Source of the DNA: UBA12170 sp964293475
GTDB taxonomy: Bacteria > Bacteroidota > Bacteroidia > Bacteroidales > UBA12170
DNA: 64,000 bases
NCBI GenBank assembly: GCA_964293475.1
Contig: CAXYYJ010000016.1
Span: 26,421-90,420, forward strand
Direction of reading: 5' to 3'
Shown: piece after piece, positions 43,589-51,131 of the stretch
How positions within the stretch are numbered: position 1 is the stretch's first letter
Layout of the letters: each line of letters begins with the position of its first letter
Made by a program: the position numbers and the translations under genes
The notes under the pieces: model-generated
The model's database searches: none
Told to the model about the DNA's origin: nothing
The model's input: only the letters and a program-made list of their open reading frames with translations

Positions 43589-45150
43589 TTCGCCTCAAGA
43601 TAAATAACCAGTCCTTAGAAATAGCGGAGGGAGCCACCGTGCTGCAAGCTGCTGAAAAGCTGGGCATCGAAATCCCGACCATGTGCTACCGCGAGGGTTT
43701 TCACAGCCATCCGGGTTGCATGGTTTGTGTGGTGAAGGATGCCAAAACCGGACTCCTGAAACCATCCTGCGCCCTGGCTGCGGAGGAAGGAATGAACATC
43801 ATTACCGACGATGAGGAAGTTTTTAGCGCAAGGCAAGAGTCGCTGGAGCTATTACTGAGCGAGCATGTGGGCGATTGCGAAGCGCCCTGCCGTGTGGCTT
43901 GTCCGGCTTTTATGGATATCCCCCTGATGAACAGGCTTTTGGCCAATGGTCAGTTTGCTCAGGCGCTGGAAATTGTGAAACAGGAAATAGCCATTCCCAT
44001 AGTCTTGGGTTATATCTGCCCGGCTCCCTGCGAAAAAGCCTGCCGACGCAATCAGGTGGACGAGCCCGTGAATATCTGCAAACTGAAAAAAATGGCTGCC
44101 CAAACCAATGCATCATCGTCCATTCCATTTTTACCCGAAAAGCTACCCGACAACGGGAAGAAAATAGCGGTGGTGGGAAGTGGTCCTGCCGGATTATCAG
44201 CCGCTTATCATGCCTTAATCTATGGATATTCGGTGGATGTTTTCGATAAGAACCCCAAACCTGGCGGAACCCTTCGCTACGATATTCCCGAGGAAAAGCT
44301 CCCAAAAACAGCCTTAGACACCGAAATTTCCCTTATAGAAAAACTGGGGGCAAATTTTATTGTGAATTCGCTTGTGGATCCCGATTTTCTACAGCAAAAA
44401 CTAATCCCCGCCTACGATGCAGTGATTCTGGCTTCGGGAAATTTCGAAGGGAGCAATTTGAACCAGTTTGGTTTCGAATTGAATACTTACGGACTGGTAG
44501 CCGACAGAAACACGCTGGAAGTGAATCAAGCGGGCATTTTCGCCTGCGGGAATGTCATCAGGTCGCGGCGGATGGCGGTGACCTCGGTGGCCCAGGGAAA
44601 ACAGGCTGCAGCTTCGGCACATGCCTGGCTAAGTGGTCAGCAGCCCAAAAGAATTGAGCGGGGATTCAATTCAAAATTTGGCAAACTGTTCGATTCTGAA
44701 ACTTCAGAATACCTAAAGGAAAGTCATTTTGCTCCGCGTGAAGAAGAAAATTCCGCATTTGACTCACTCACCGCCGAACAAACCCGCGCGGAGGCCGCCC
44801 GTTGCATGCATTGCGATTGCCGCAAACCCAAAACCTGCAAACTTCGAAACTACGCTGAGAAATACGATGCCAATCAGCGCAGATTTCAGTTTGCCGACCG
44901 CAAACAAATAGAGAAATTCACCGAGCATGAGCTCATAGTTTTTGAGCCTGGAAAATGCATCCACTGCAATCTTTGTGTCGAAATTTCGTCCCGACAAAAA
45001 GACCAGCTGGGGTTTACCAATATTGGCCGTGGCTTTCACGTGAAAGTGAGTGTACCCCTCAACAAATCGCTCAAAGACATCTACAATAAAACAGCACTGG
45101 AATGTGCCAAAGCTTGTCCAACGGGGGCTATTTCATTGAAAAACCCTTAA
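43585..45150 (+). CDS. 2Fe-2S/FAD oxidoreductase of the GltD type lacking the NAD(P)H domain
   Basis: The start is the ATG at 43585, overlapping the upstream stop (ATGA). The 521-residue product begins with a 2Fe-2S domain of the NuoG/HydA type (CYREGFHSHPGCMVC). A GltD-like helical 4Fe-4S domain follows (CEAPCRVACPAF, CPAPCEKACRRN), then the FAD Rossmann fold VVGSGPAGLSAAY with KPGGTLRYDIPEEKLP. From LASGNFEGSNLNQFG it passes straight to the FAD-closing segment NQAGIFACGNV; the second Rossmann fold that binds NAD(P)H in GltD is absent. The C-terminus has further ferredoxin Cys (CIHCNLC, CAKACPTGAI). With its operon partner supplying the NADH site, it probably acts as electron distributor. 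Confidence 0.85.
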   Translation: MIRLKINNQSLEIAEGATVLQAAEKLGIEIPTMCYREGFHSHPGCMVCVVKDAKTGLLKPSCALAAEEGMNIITDDEEVFSARQESLELLLSEHVGDCEAPCRVACPAFMDIPLMNRLLANGQFAQALEIVKQEIAIPIVLGYICPAPCEKACRRNQVDEPVNICKLKKMAAQTNASSSIPFLPEKLPDNGKKIAVVGSGPAGLSAAYHALIYGYSVDVFDKNPKPGGTLRYDIPEEKLPKTALDTEISLIEKLGANFIVNSLVDPDFLQQKLIPAYDAVILASGNFEGSNLNQFGFELNTYGLVADRNTLEVNQAGIFACGNVIRSRRMAVTSVAQGKQAAASAHAWLSGQQPKRIERGFNSKFGKLFDSETSEYLKESHFAPREEENSAFDSLTAEQTRAEAARCMHCDCRKPKTCKLRNYAEKYDANQRRFQFADRKQIEKFTEHELIVFEPGKCIHCNLCVEISSRQKDQLGFTNIGRGFHVKVSVPLNKSLKDIYNKTALECAKACPTGAISLKNP

Positions 45151-45247
45151 ATTTATTGCCTGTTTGTCAAATAATAATTTAAAAAGAAGCAGATAAATTA
45201 ATTCTAAAGATAAACTCAACAAAAGATAAAATATAGGATAATAGTGT

Positions 45248-46354
45248 TTATAATTTTTTAAACCAGAAATGCCCCGGATTCACTCCAACCTGATAGCTTT
45301 TTAAAAGCTCCCCATGGCCATTGTATTCGAAAACAATTCCGTTTTGCTGATGATCGATGGCATCGGCTACGAAAATATGAGAAGTGACAGGGTCGATTCC
45401 CAAGGCATAAAATCCACCATAATCGTCGGGATAGGGGCTTGAAATGAAGGGTTTGTCGGGTAATTGAGAGTCGTAAATGGATTGGCGATAGATATGCCGG
45501 TTGATAAACCAGAGCGTATCGTTATGGATGGAGAGCTCGGTGGGACTTGTTTCCAGATTGAAAAAGAAGACTTTTTCAATTTCCATGGTTCGGGTGTCGA
45601 TGCGCATGAGCTGTGGTTTTTCGTAGAAGAATGGGTTGCCCTCATAGCCCCCATCGCAAAGCACCCAGAGTTTGCCATTGGAGTCGAATGCCATGGATTG
45701 GGGTTGGGCTCCCACTTCTAATGAACCCACCAACTCGTCGGTGCGGGTATTGATGAACAGAATCTCCTTGCCATTGGACCAGGAATTGGTAAAGACAGTA
45801 TCGCCTTTTAAAAGCAAGCGCTCCGACGAACGGTGATATCTTCCCCCCTCCAGATTGATTTCTCCTGTTTTTTCATAGGTGAGGGGATTTATAATATGGA
45901 TGCTTTGGGAATACAAGTCGCTCACATAGGCTTTATCTTCCGAAATAAACTCCAAATAGCGGGGGGAGTTGAGTCCGGTAATACTTCCCTTGAATTCCAT
46001 TGTATTATCGTCGGCCACATATATCTTTCCCGAATTGTTTACCATAATATACATGGAGCCGTTTCGAATGTTTACCGACTGAGCCACATCGCCCAAAGGA
46101 GCCGCATTTCGGGCATAAAAAATTTGATTGTGAGCAAATTGGTTGTCTAAATCAACAAACGACAGGCTGGAATTTCCATACATGAAATTGCCTTCGTTCA
46201 CCACAAAGAATCCCTGGGATTTGGAAAACTCGAAGTAAACAGAATTCACAGGTTTTTTACTGCATGAAGTGAGCCAAAAAGAGATGCTGATGATGCAATA
46301 AATGCAATTCGTCAGCATAAAACGATAAACGGTGGAACTATCTGTTTTTGGCAT
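45248..46354 (-). CDS. DUF5074/YncE-like beta-propeller lipoprotein
   Basis: I place the start at the ATG at 46354 (MPKTDSSTVYRFMLTNC...), giving an SPII signal ending FWLTSC with basic residues in the n-region; an upstream ATG at 46453 would add a second hydrophobic segment and seems wrong. The product is 368 residues. GFFVVNEGNF, then GDVAQSVNI, are hallmarks of DUF5074/YncE surface lipoproteins. Blades have SPRYLEFISEDKAYVSDLY, INPLTYEKTGEIN and QPQSMAFDSNGKLWVLCDGG. Such proteins often sit beside TonB receptors for cobalamin or metals, but none is adjacent here. It converges on the end of the redox operon. Confidence 0.8.
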   Translation of the reverse strand: MPKTDSSTVYRFMLTNCIYCIISISFWLTSCSKKPVNSVYFEFSKSQGFFVVNEGNFMYGNSSLSFVDLDNQFAHNQIFYARNAAPLGDVAQSVNIRNGSMYIMVNNSGKIYVADDNTMEFKGSITGLNSPRYLEFISEDKAYVSDLYSQSIHIINPLTYEKTGEINLEGGRYHRSSERLLLKGDTVFTNSWSNGKEILFINTRTDELVGSLEVGAQPQSMAFDSNGKLWVLCDGGYEGNPFFYEKPQLMRIDTRTMEIEKVFFFNLETSPTELSIHNDTLWFINRHIYRQSIYDSQLPDKPFISSPYPDDYGGFYALGIDPVTSHIFVADAIDHQQNGIVFEYNGHGELLKSYQVGVNPGHFWFKKL

Positions 46355-46588
46355 CTTTAATACAAAGTAAATTTGAGCTGCGAAGATAAGGTTAATGCTC
46401 AAGGTTTGATAAAAAATGAAAAAAAACAAGCGTATAAACAAATTCTTATACATATTTAGGTAGTATAAAATGCATCATTAACAAATTAATATTCAATGCT
46501 TTAGGAATAAAAAAAAATTGATACGCAGAATCATGTAAAATATGCTCATATTTTGTACTTTAGCACGGTTACATAAAAATAGATACAG

Positions 46589-47365
46589 ATGAATTTAAAT
46601 TTAAACGACAAGTACTTTTTGGTTATTGGTGCCAGCAGAGGATTTGGCCGCGCAATAGCCGAAGCCCTCATTGCTGAAGGTGCAAAAGTTCTTGCAGTAG
46701 CACGTACTGCAGAGAAATTAGAAGAGTTGAAAGCTATGGCTCCCGATCAGGTTGAATATATAGCTGTAGACGTTACCATTCCTCTTGAACAGGAAAGAAT
46801 GTTAAACTTTGTTGGTCCCTATGATATTAGTGGTGCGGTGATTAACGCAGGTGGCCCTCCAGCCAAAACTGCTATGGAAGCCAAACTTATCGATTGGGAC
46901 AATGCCTACAAAAACTTAATCCGCTGGAAAATCAGAATTGCTAAAAAATTAGCCATTCGTTTTATGAGCTTAGGTTATGGAAGAATCCTGTTTATTGAGA
47001 GTATTTCTGCAAAACAACCCATCGAAAACATGGCTTTGAGCAATGCTTTTAGAGCTGCTATGGTAGGATATGTTAAAACTCTTTCGCAAGAAGTTGGAAA
47101 CAAAGGCCTTACCATGAATGTTTTGGCTCCGGGATATCACGATACCGATGCCCTTGACCGCGTTGTTAAGAAAAAAGCCACTAAACGCAAAATTTCTGCC
47201 AAAGATGCCAAAAAAGGTATGATCGAAGATACTCCAACTGGCAAAATTGGTGATCCAAAACAATTTGCAAGCCTTGCCTTGTGGTTACTCTCCGAACATT
47301 CTGCTTATGTTACCGGTCAAACTATTAGTGTTGACGGTGGTGCTACTAAGGGAATTTTTGGTTGA
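46589..47365 (+). CDS. Short-chain dehydrogenase/reductase-fold protein with altered active site
   Basis: This 258-residue protein has the classical SDR dinucleotide site GASRGFGRAIAEALIAEG, the NAG motif in VINAGGPP and the C-terminal QTISVDGGATKG. Catalytic Ser138 is present (IESIS), but the YxxxK pair is missing: the corresponding segment is LSNAFRAAMVG, with S151 and R155 in place of Tyr and Lys. A subfamily of SDRs with such an N-A-x-R segment exists and its chemistry is not clearly that of a normal ketoreductase. A Lys-rich loop (VVKKKATKRKISAKDAKKG) is another unusual point. The gene stands alone, followed by a strong terminator. Confidence 0.82.
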   Translation: MNLNLNDKYFLVIGASRGFGRAIAEALIAEGAKVLAVARTAEKLEELKAMAPDQVEYIAVDVTIPLEQERMLNFVGPYDISGAVINAGGPPAKTAMEAKLIDWDNAYKNLIRWKIRIAKKLAIRFMSLGYGRILFIESISAKQPIENMALSNAFRAAMVGYVKTLSQEVGNKGLTMNVLAPGYHDTDALDRVVKKKATKRKISAKDAKKGMIEDTPTGKIGDPKQFASLALWLLSEHSAYVTGQTISVDGGATKGIFG

Positions 47366-47561
47366 TCGGATTTTGAGCTAACTGCTTGTGCTTAAGTCGC
47401 TGTTTTTTAGTACTTAAAGTATTTAAAGTGGGGCAAACAGGGGGTTGATGGGTTAAGAAGTCTTCAATCGGTTTTAATTCCTGTTTCAGTCTTGACTTAG
47501 GATCTCCAGGCTGGTTGGCTTATTTATCGAAAAACTTAAATTATTTTGAAAAAAAGAAATC

Positions 47562-47597
47562 AAACCTGTCGGGTTTTAAAATCCGATGGGTTTTTTT
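47562..47597 (+). terminator. Rho-independent terminator after the SDR gene
   Basis: AAACCTGTCGG pairs with CCGATGGGTTT (11 bp including two G-U pairs) around a 10-base loop, followed by a T-rich run. It ends transcription from the SDR gene; it is about 200 bases beyond the stop codon. Confidence 0.8.
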
Positions 47598-47631
47598 ATT
47601 GTGTGAAAGTGCGATTTTATCATCAATCAAC

Positions 47632-47639
47632 TACTTTTG
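47632..47639 (+). promoter_or_regulatory. Promoter -7 element of the endonuclease III gene
   Basis: TACTTTTG is an exact match to the Bacteroidota -7 consensus TAnnTTTG and lies 26 bases before the start codon. A clear TTG for the -33 position is not obvious. Confidence 0.55.
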
Positions 47640-47665
47640 CGCCTTACTAACCCGAATGAACAACA

Positions 47666-48322
47666 ATGCTTAAAAGCGAGAGATACCGAAAGATAATAGA
47701 ATGGTTTGAGGTAAATATGCCGGTGGCAGAAACTGAGCTCAACTATCAGTCACCCTATGAGCTTTTGGTGGCGGTGATTCTTTCTGCTCAATGTACCGAC
47801 AAGCGCGTGAATTTGCTAACCCCTGCCTTTTTCGAAAAATTCCCCGACGAAAGGATTCTGTCTTTGGCGACCGTTGATGAAATTTTTGAGCTGATAAAAT
47901 CTTGCTCCTACCCCAATAATAAAGCCAAACATCTTCTGGGTATGGCTCAAATGCTTCATCACGATTTTAAAGGACAACTACCCTCCGATATCAACGAGAT
48001 GCAAAAATTGCCGGGTGTAGGCCGAAAAACTGCCAATGTGATGGCCTCTGTAGTATTTAACAAACCTGCCATGGCTGTGGATACGCATGTGTTTAGGGTT
48101 TCGAACCGAATTGGATTAACCACCAATTCAAAAAATCCATTAGATACTGAAAAGCAATTGGTTAAGAACATACCTGAGGATAAAATTCCTGTGGCTCACC
48201 ATTGGCTGATTCTCCATGGCCGCTATGTTTGTCAGGCCCGCCGACCCAAATGCGAAGAATGTGGTATAGCTGCTTTCTGCAAATATTTCAATCAGAAGCA
48301 ATCCAGCTTATCCAACAATTAA
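47666..48322 (+). CDS. nth: Endonuclease III
   Basis: This 218-residue base-excision repair enzyme removes oxidised pyrimidines and nicks DNA by its AP lyase. The helix-hairpin-helix with the catalytic Lys is LPGVGRKTANVMAS, and the catalytic Asp is in AVDTHVFRVSNRIG. The C-terminal iron-sulfur loop CQARRPKCEECGIAAFC has the exact C-x6-C-x2-C-x5-C spacing. It is complete, is transcribed from its own promoter and converges on the C69 dipeptidase gene with only 15 bases between the stops. Confidence 0.96.
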   Translation: MLKSERYRKIIEWFEVNMPVAETELNYQSPYELLVAVILSAQCTDKRVNLLTPAFFEKFPDERILSLATVDEIFELIKSCSYPNNKAKHLLGMAQMLHHDFKGQLPSDINEMQKLPGVGRKTANVMASVVFNKPAMAVDTHVFRVSNRIGLTTNSKNPLDTEKQLVKNIPEDKIPVAHHWLILHGRYVCQARRPKCEECGIAAFCKYFNQKQSSLSNN

Positions 48323-48337
48323 TCTTTTACCTCGGAG

Positions 48338-49930
48338 TTAGAACTTCTCATCGTATTTGGTCCAGAGAAAATCGCCCAATTTCCAGGCTTCATCAACCAC
48401 TTTCTGCCCCCATTTTATAGAATAATCGGTGATGAATTTACTGCATTCCTGAGGTGATTTCTCGTATTTTTTCAAGGCTTCAGCCTCAAAGGCAGCCTGA
48501 TTTTGAAACAATTCATTTTGCATTGGAATCCAGCGGGCATCTACATCGTGCCTCATATCACCCCATCGTTGAGAAGCCAGAGTTCCCATGCGGTTAAACG
48601 CCCACCAGGCCGATTTTTGGGTATATCCGTTGGGACGTCCGGGGGTTTTATAGCTTTCGGGAAGATCGGTGGTACCAGCATAAATAGGGATATAAATTGA
48701 TGAAGCAATATTATCCAGGGCAAGCCATTCCACTCCCCCAATCATATTGGGCAGCCAGCTGCGGCATTGGATGATTGTTCCATACATAGTATACCACCGG
48801 GCTATGGTTCTCTCGCCCAACCAGCCCCATCCTCCATTGATCCGATGAAGTTTATTGGCATCATAGGGCATAAAAGGATTGGCCAATGGAGATTTTACCA
48901 TGCGGCCGCTGTCGTTGGGAACCAATAAATCTTTGGTCATGTCGAAGGGGGTATCTTCGTAATAATCTTTAAAAATCTGAACCATTTTTTCGAGGGTTAC
49001 CAGTGAATCGGGTTTCACGGAGAAGGGAAAATCCTGTCCGTTGGGATCGAGTTTCAGCGAAGGTGCTACCAGCTCAAAAACACGCCATTCGCGACGTCGC
49101 GAAGCCAGCGATAAACGACTCTCGGGCGAATAGGCATAATTAAACTGAAATGGGCCTTTGGTCTCGTCCCACCATCCGCTGTCTTTGGCCATTTGAAAAA
49201 CATTTTCGCTGGCTCTAAAAAAATCGGGGTTTGAGATGTCTATTTCTTTAATGGTGGATGCGTTGGCATTGACGGCAACATGATCGTCGGGGACGCGTTG
49301 GGCAGCCCAAACCGCACCTTTTTGTCCTTTTCCGGGGCCAACAATTTCTATATGCCATACTTCGTTGGGGTCGGCAATGGTTAAGCACTCGCCATAATCA
49401 ATCCAACCATAGCTTTTTAAATAATGGCCTGTCATGTCGATGGCCTGACGAGCAGTAATACAACGTTCCAGAATGAGGACACAAAGTCGCTGACAATCAA
49501 TGAGACCATTATCGCTTTGCAAAATATCGCGTCCGCCAAAAGTTGACTCACCAATGGCCAGCTGATGCTCGTTCATACTGGCATAGGCTGTATTCACATA
49601 CTGGTAAGTTTTGGCTACCTGCGGAATTTTTCCAATGGGCTGATGATAATAGGTGGGCATGGCTAAGGAGTCGTTGGCCACCCGTTTATACATGGTTACT
49701 CGCTCCCCAAAACTATTCTTTTTAGCGGGTTGAATATCCATTTCACTGCGAGTGCGGTGACTGTCATCGGTATGACTGGTCATAACAGAGCCATCGAAGC
49801 TGGCTTTTTTACCCACTGTAACCGAGGTGCAGCTTTCGGGAAAGCCTTCAATCCAATCACTTTTATCGGCAGTTTGGGCATAAGAAAACCCTATAAAAAA
49901 CAGGAAAACAAACGTTGAAAAAATCCGCAT
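48338..49930 (-). CDS. C69-family dipeptidase
   Basis: This 530-residue secreted peptidase of the U34/C69 family has a signal peptide (FSTFVFLFFIGFSYAQ). The likely N-terminal nucleophile is Cys in ESCTSVTVGKKASFDGSVM, which becomes exposed after processing in this Ntn-hydrolase family. Further landmarks are MTSHTDDSHRTR and WHIEIVGPGKGQ, with WRVFELVAPSLKLDPNG in the second half. The family cleaves dipeptides, often of broad specificity, and Bacteroidota carry several copies for peptide nutrition. It appears intact. No regulator or transporter is adjacent. Confidence 0.92.
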   Translation of the reverse strand: MRIFSTFVFLFFIGFSYAQTADKSDWIEGFPESCTSVTVGKKASFDGSVMTSHTDDSHRTRSEMDIQPAKKNSFGERVTMYKRVANDSLAMPTYYHQPIGKIPQVAKTYQYVNTAYASMNEHQLAIGESTFGGRDILQSDNGLIDCQRLCVLILERCITARQAIDMTGHYLKSYGWIDYGECLTIADPNEVWHIEIVGPGKGQKGAVWAAQRVPDDHVAVNANASTIKEIDISNPDFFRASENVFQMAKDSGWWDETKGPFQFNYAYSPESRLSLASRRREWRVFELVAPSLKLDPNGQDFPFSVKPDSLVTLEKMVQIFKDYYEDTPFDMTKDLLVPNDSGRMVKSPLANPFMPYDANKLHRINGGWGWLGERTIARWYTMYGTIIQCRSWLPNMIGGVEWLALDNIASSIYIPIYAGTTDLPESYKTPGRPNGYTQKSAWWAFNRMGTLASQRWGDMRHDVDARWIPMQNELFQNQAAFEAEALKKYEKSPQECSKFITDYSIKWGQKVVDEAWKLGDFLWTKYDEKF

Positions 49931-50184
49931 AAGAGTATTTTTTTAATTCATAAGGAACAAAGATAAGCATTTTAGTGGTAAAAAAGCACGACTTATGGCT
50001 GTAATAATGATGCTTAATAAGTAGTTAGATTCTTTATAAGTTCACAATAATTCATATTACTGAAACAATTCAAAATGCCTTGATTACCTGGTTAAACGAA
50101 AAAAAGAATATTTTGATAGCCTTGTCCATAATTAATCTCATGATTTTCTATAAATATACCATTACAATAGGCAATGCCCTGGGA

Positions 50185-50946
50185 CTAAAACCCGCCCAAT
50201 CCCATAATGTATTCGAGAAGTGCATCTTTCTTGCGGTGGGAGACTTCGAGCTTGCTGCCATCCATGGTGTAAACATAGCCCCCTTCGGTTTTGTCGAAAC
50301 GGTCGATGAAGTTCAAATTAACCAAATGCGACCTGTGAACCCGCATAAAGCCATATTCTGAGAGAATATCTTCGTACTCTTTAAGAGTTTTGGAAACGAT
50401 TAGCTTTTCGCGGTTGGTGAAAAAGAAATAGGTATAATTCTTTTCGGCCTGACACCTTATAACATCTTTTAAATTAATGATATAGATGTTTTCCCAGGTT
50501 TTGAGAACAATGCGCTTATCCTGCAGATTACCTTCTTTATTGTAATTATCCTTAAAGGCCTGAAATTGCTCATTGATGTTTACCACCTCCTTGGGGGCAA
50601 CAATTTTTTCAATGGCCCGGATTAAATCGGTGGGATCCATAGGTTTAAGTAAATAATCGAGGACAGTAAACCCAAATGCTTTAATGGCATATTCTTCGTG
50701 AGCAGTGATGAACACAACCTTGAAATCGATATTGCTGAAACGATTGAGCAAGTCAAAGCCACTACCATCGGGCATTTTAATATCGAGCAAAACCAATTCG
50801 GGTTTTAATTCCTGAATAAGGGCGTGGGCTGTATTTACATTATGAGCCTGTCCAATTACCTGTACATCAGAACAATATAATCTTAACATCTCCACCAGAA
50901 TTTCTCTGGCTTTGCTTTCATCGTCAACTATTAAGCATTTAATCAT
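50185..50946 (-). CDS. LytTR-family response regulator
   Basis: This 253-residue protein has a receiver domain with the acidic pocket in LIVDDESKAREIL, the phosphoacceptor Asp in VLLDIKMPDGSGFDLL, the Thr in VFITAHEEYAIKAF and the Lys in DYLLKPMDPTDL. A LytTR DNA-binding domain follows (INLKDVIRCQAEKNYTYFFF, GFMRVHRSHLVNLNFI, LEVSHRKKDALLEYI). It acts as a transcription regulator for a LytS-type sensor. The TPR sensor gene just upstream on the same strand (186-base gap) is the obvious partner, although its kinase site is degenerate. Target genes cannot be seen. Confidence 0.93.
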   Translation of the reverse strand: MIKCLIVDDESKAREILVEMLRLYCSDVQVIGQAHNVNTAHALIQELKPELVLLDIKMPDGSGFDLLNRFSNIDFKVVFITAHEEYAIKAFGFTVLDYLLKPMDPTDLIRAIEKIVAPKEVVNINEQFQAFKDNYNKEGNLQDKRIVLKTWENIYIINLKDVIRCQAEKNYTYFFFTNREKLIVSKTLKEYEDILSEYGFMRVHRSHLVNLNFIDRFDKTEGGYVYTMDGSKLEVSHRKKDALLEYIMGLGGF

Positions 50947-51131
50947 AATCTATGATCCCCCCAGTTTGATTGATTTTTTCCCATGTCTTCAAGAAATTTC
51001 AAAGATAAAAAAATTGTTAAATCACCTGATTCAAGTTTCGAATTTTAATTCTACCCATAAAAACTGTCATAACCCCATAATTATTGTACTTCACTATTTC
51101 GCTCATTTAATAAGCTGTAGGCAAAAATATT

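Larger units (their letters stand above)
47366..47665. other. Intergenic region with terminator and promoter
   Basis: This 300-base stretch between the SDR gene and the endonuclease III gene holds an intrinsic terminator at 47562-47597 and a Bacteroidota promoter at 47632-47639. Nothing else was recognised. Confidence 0.5.
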
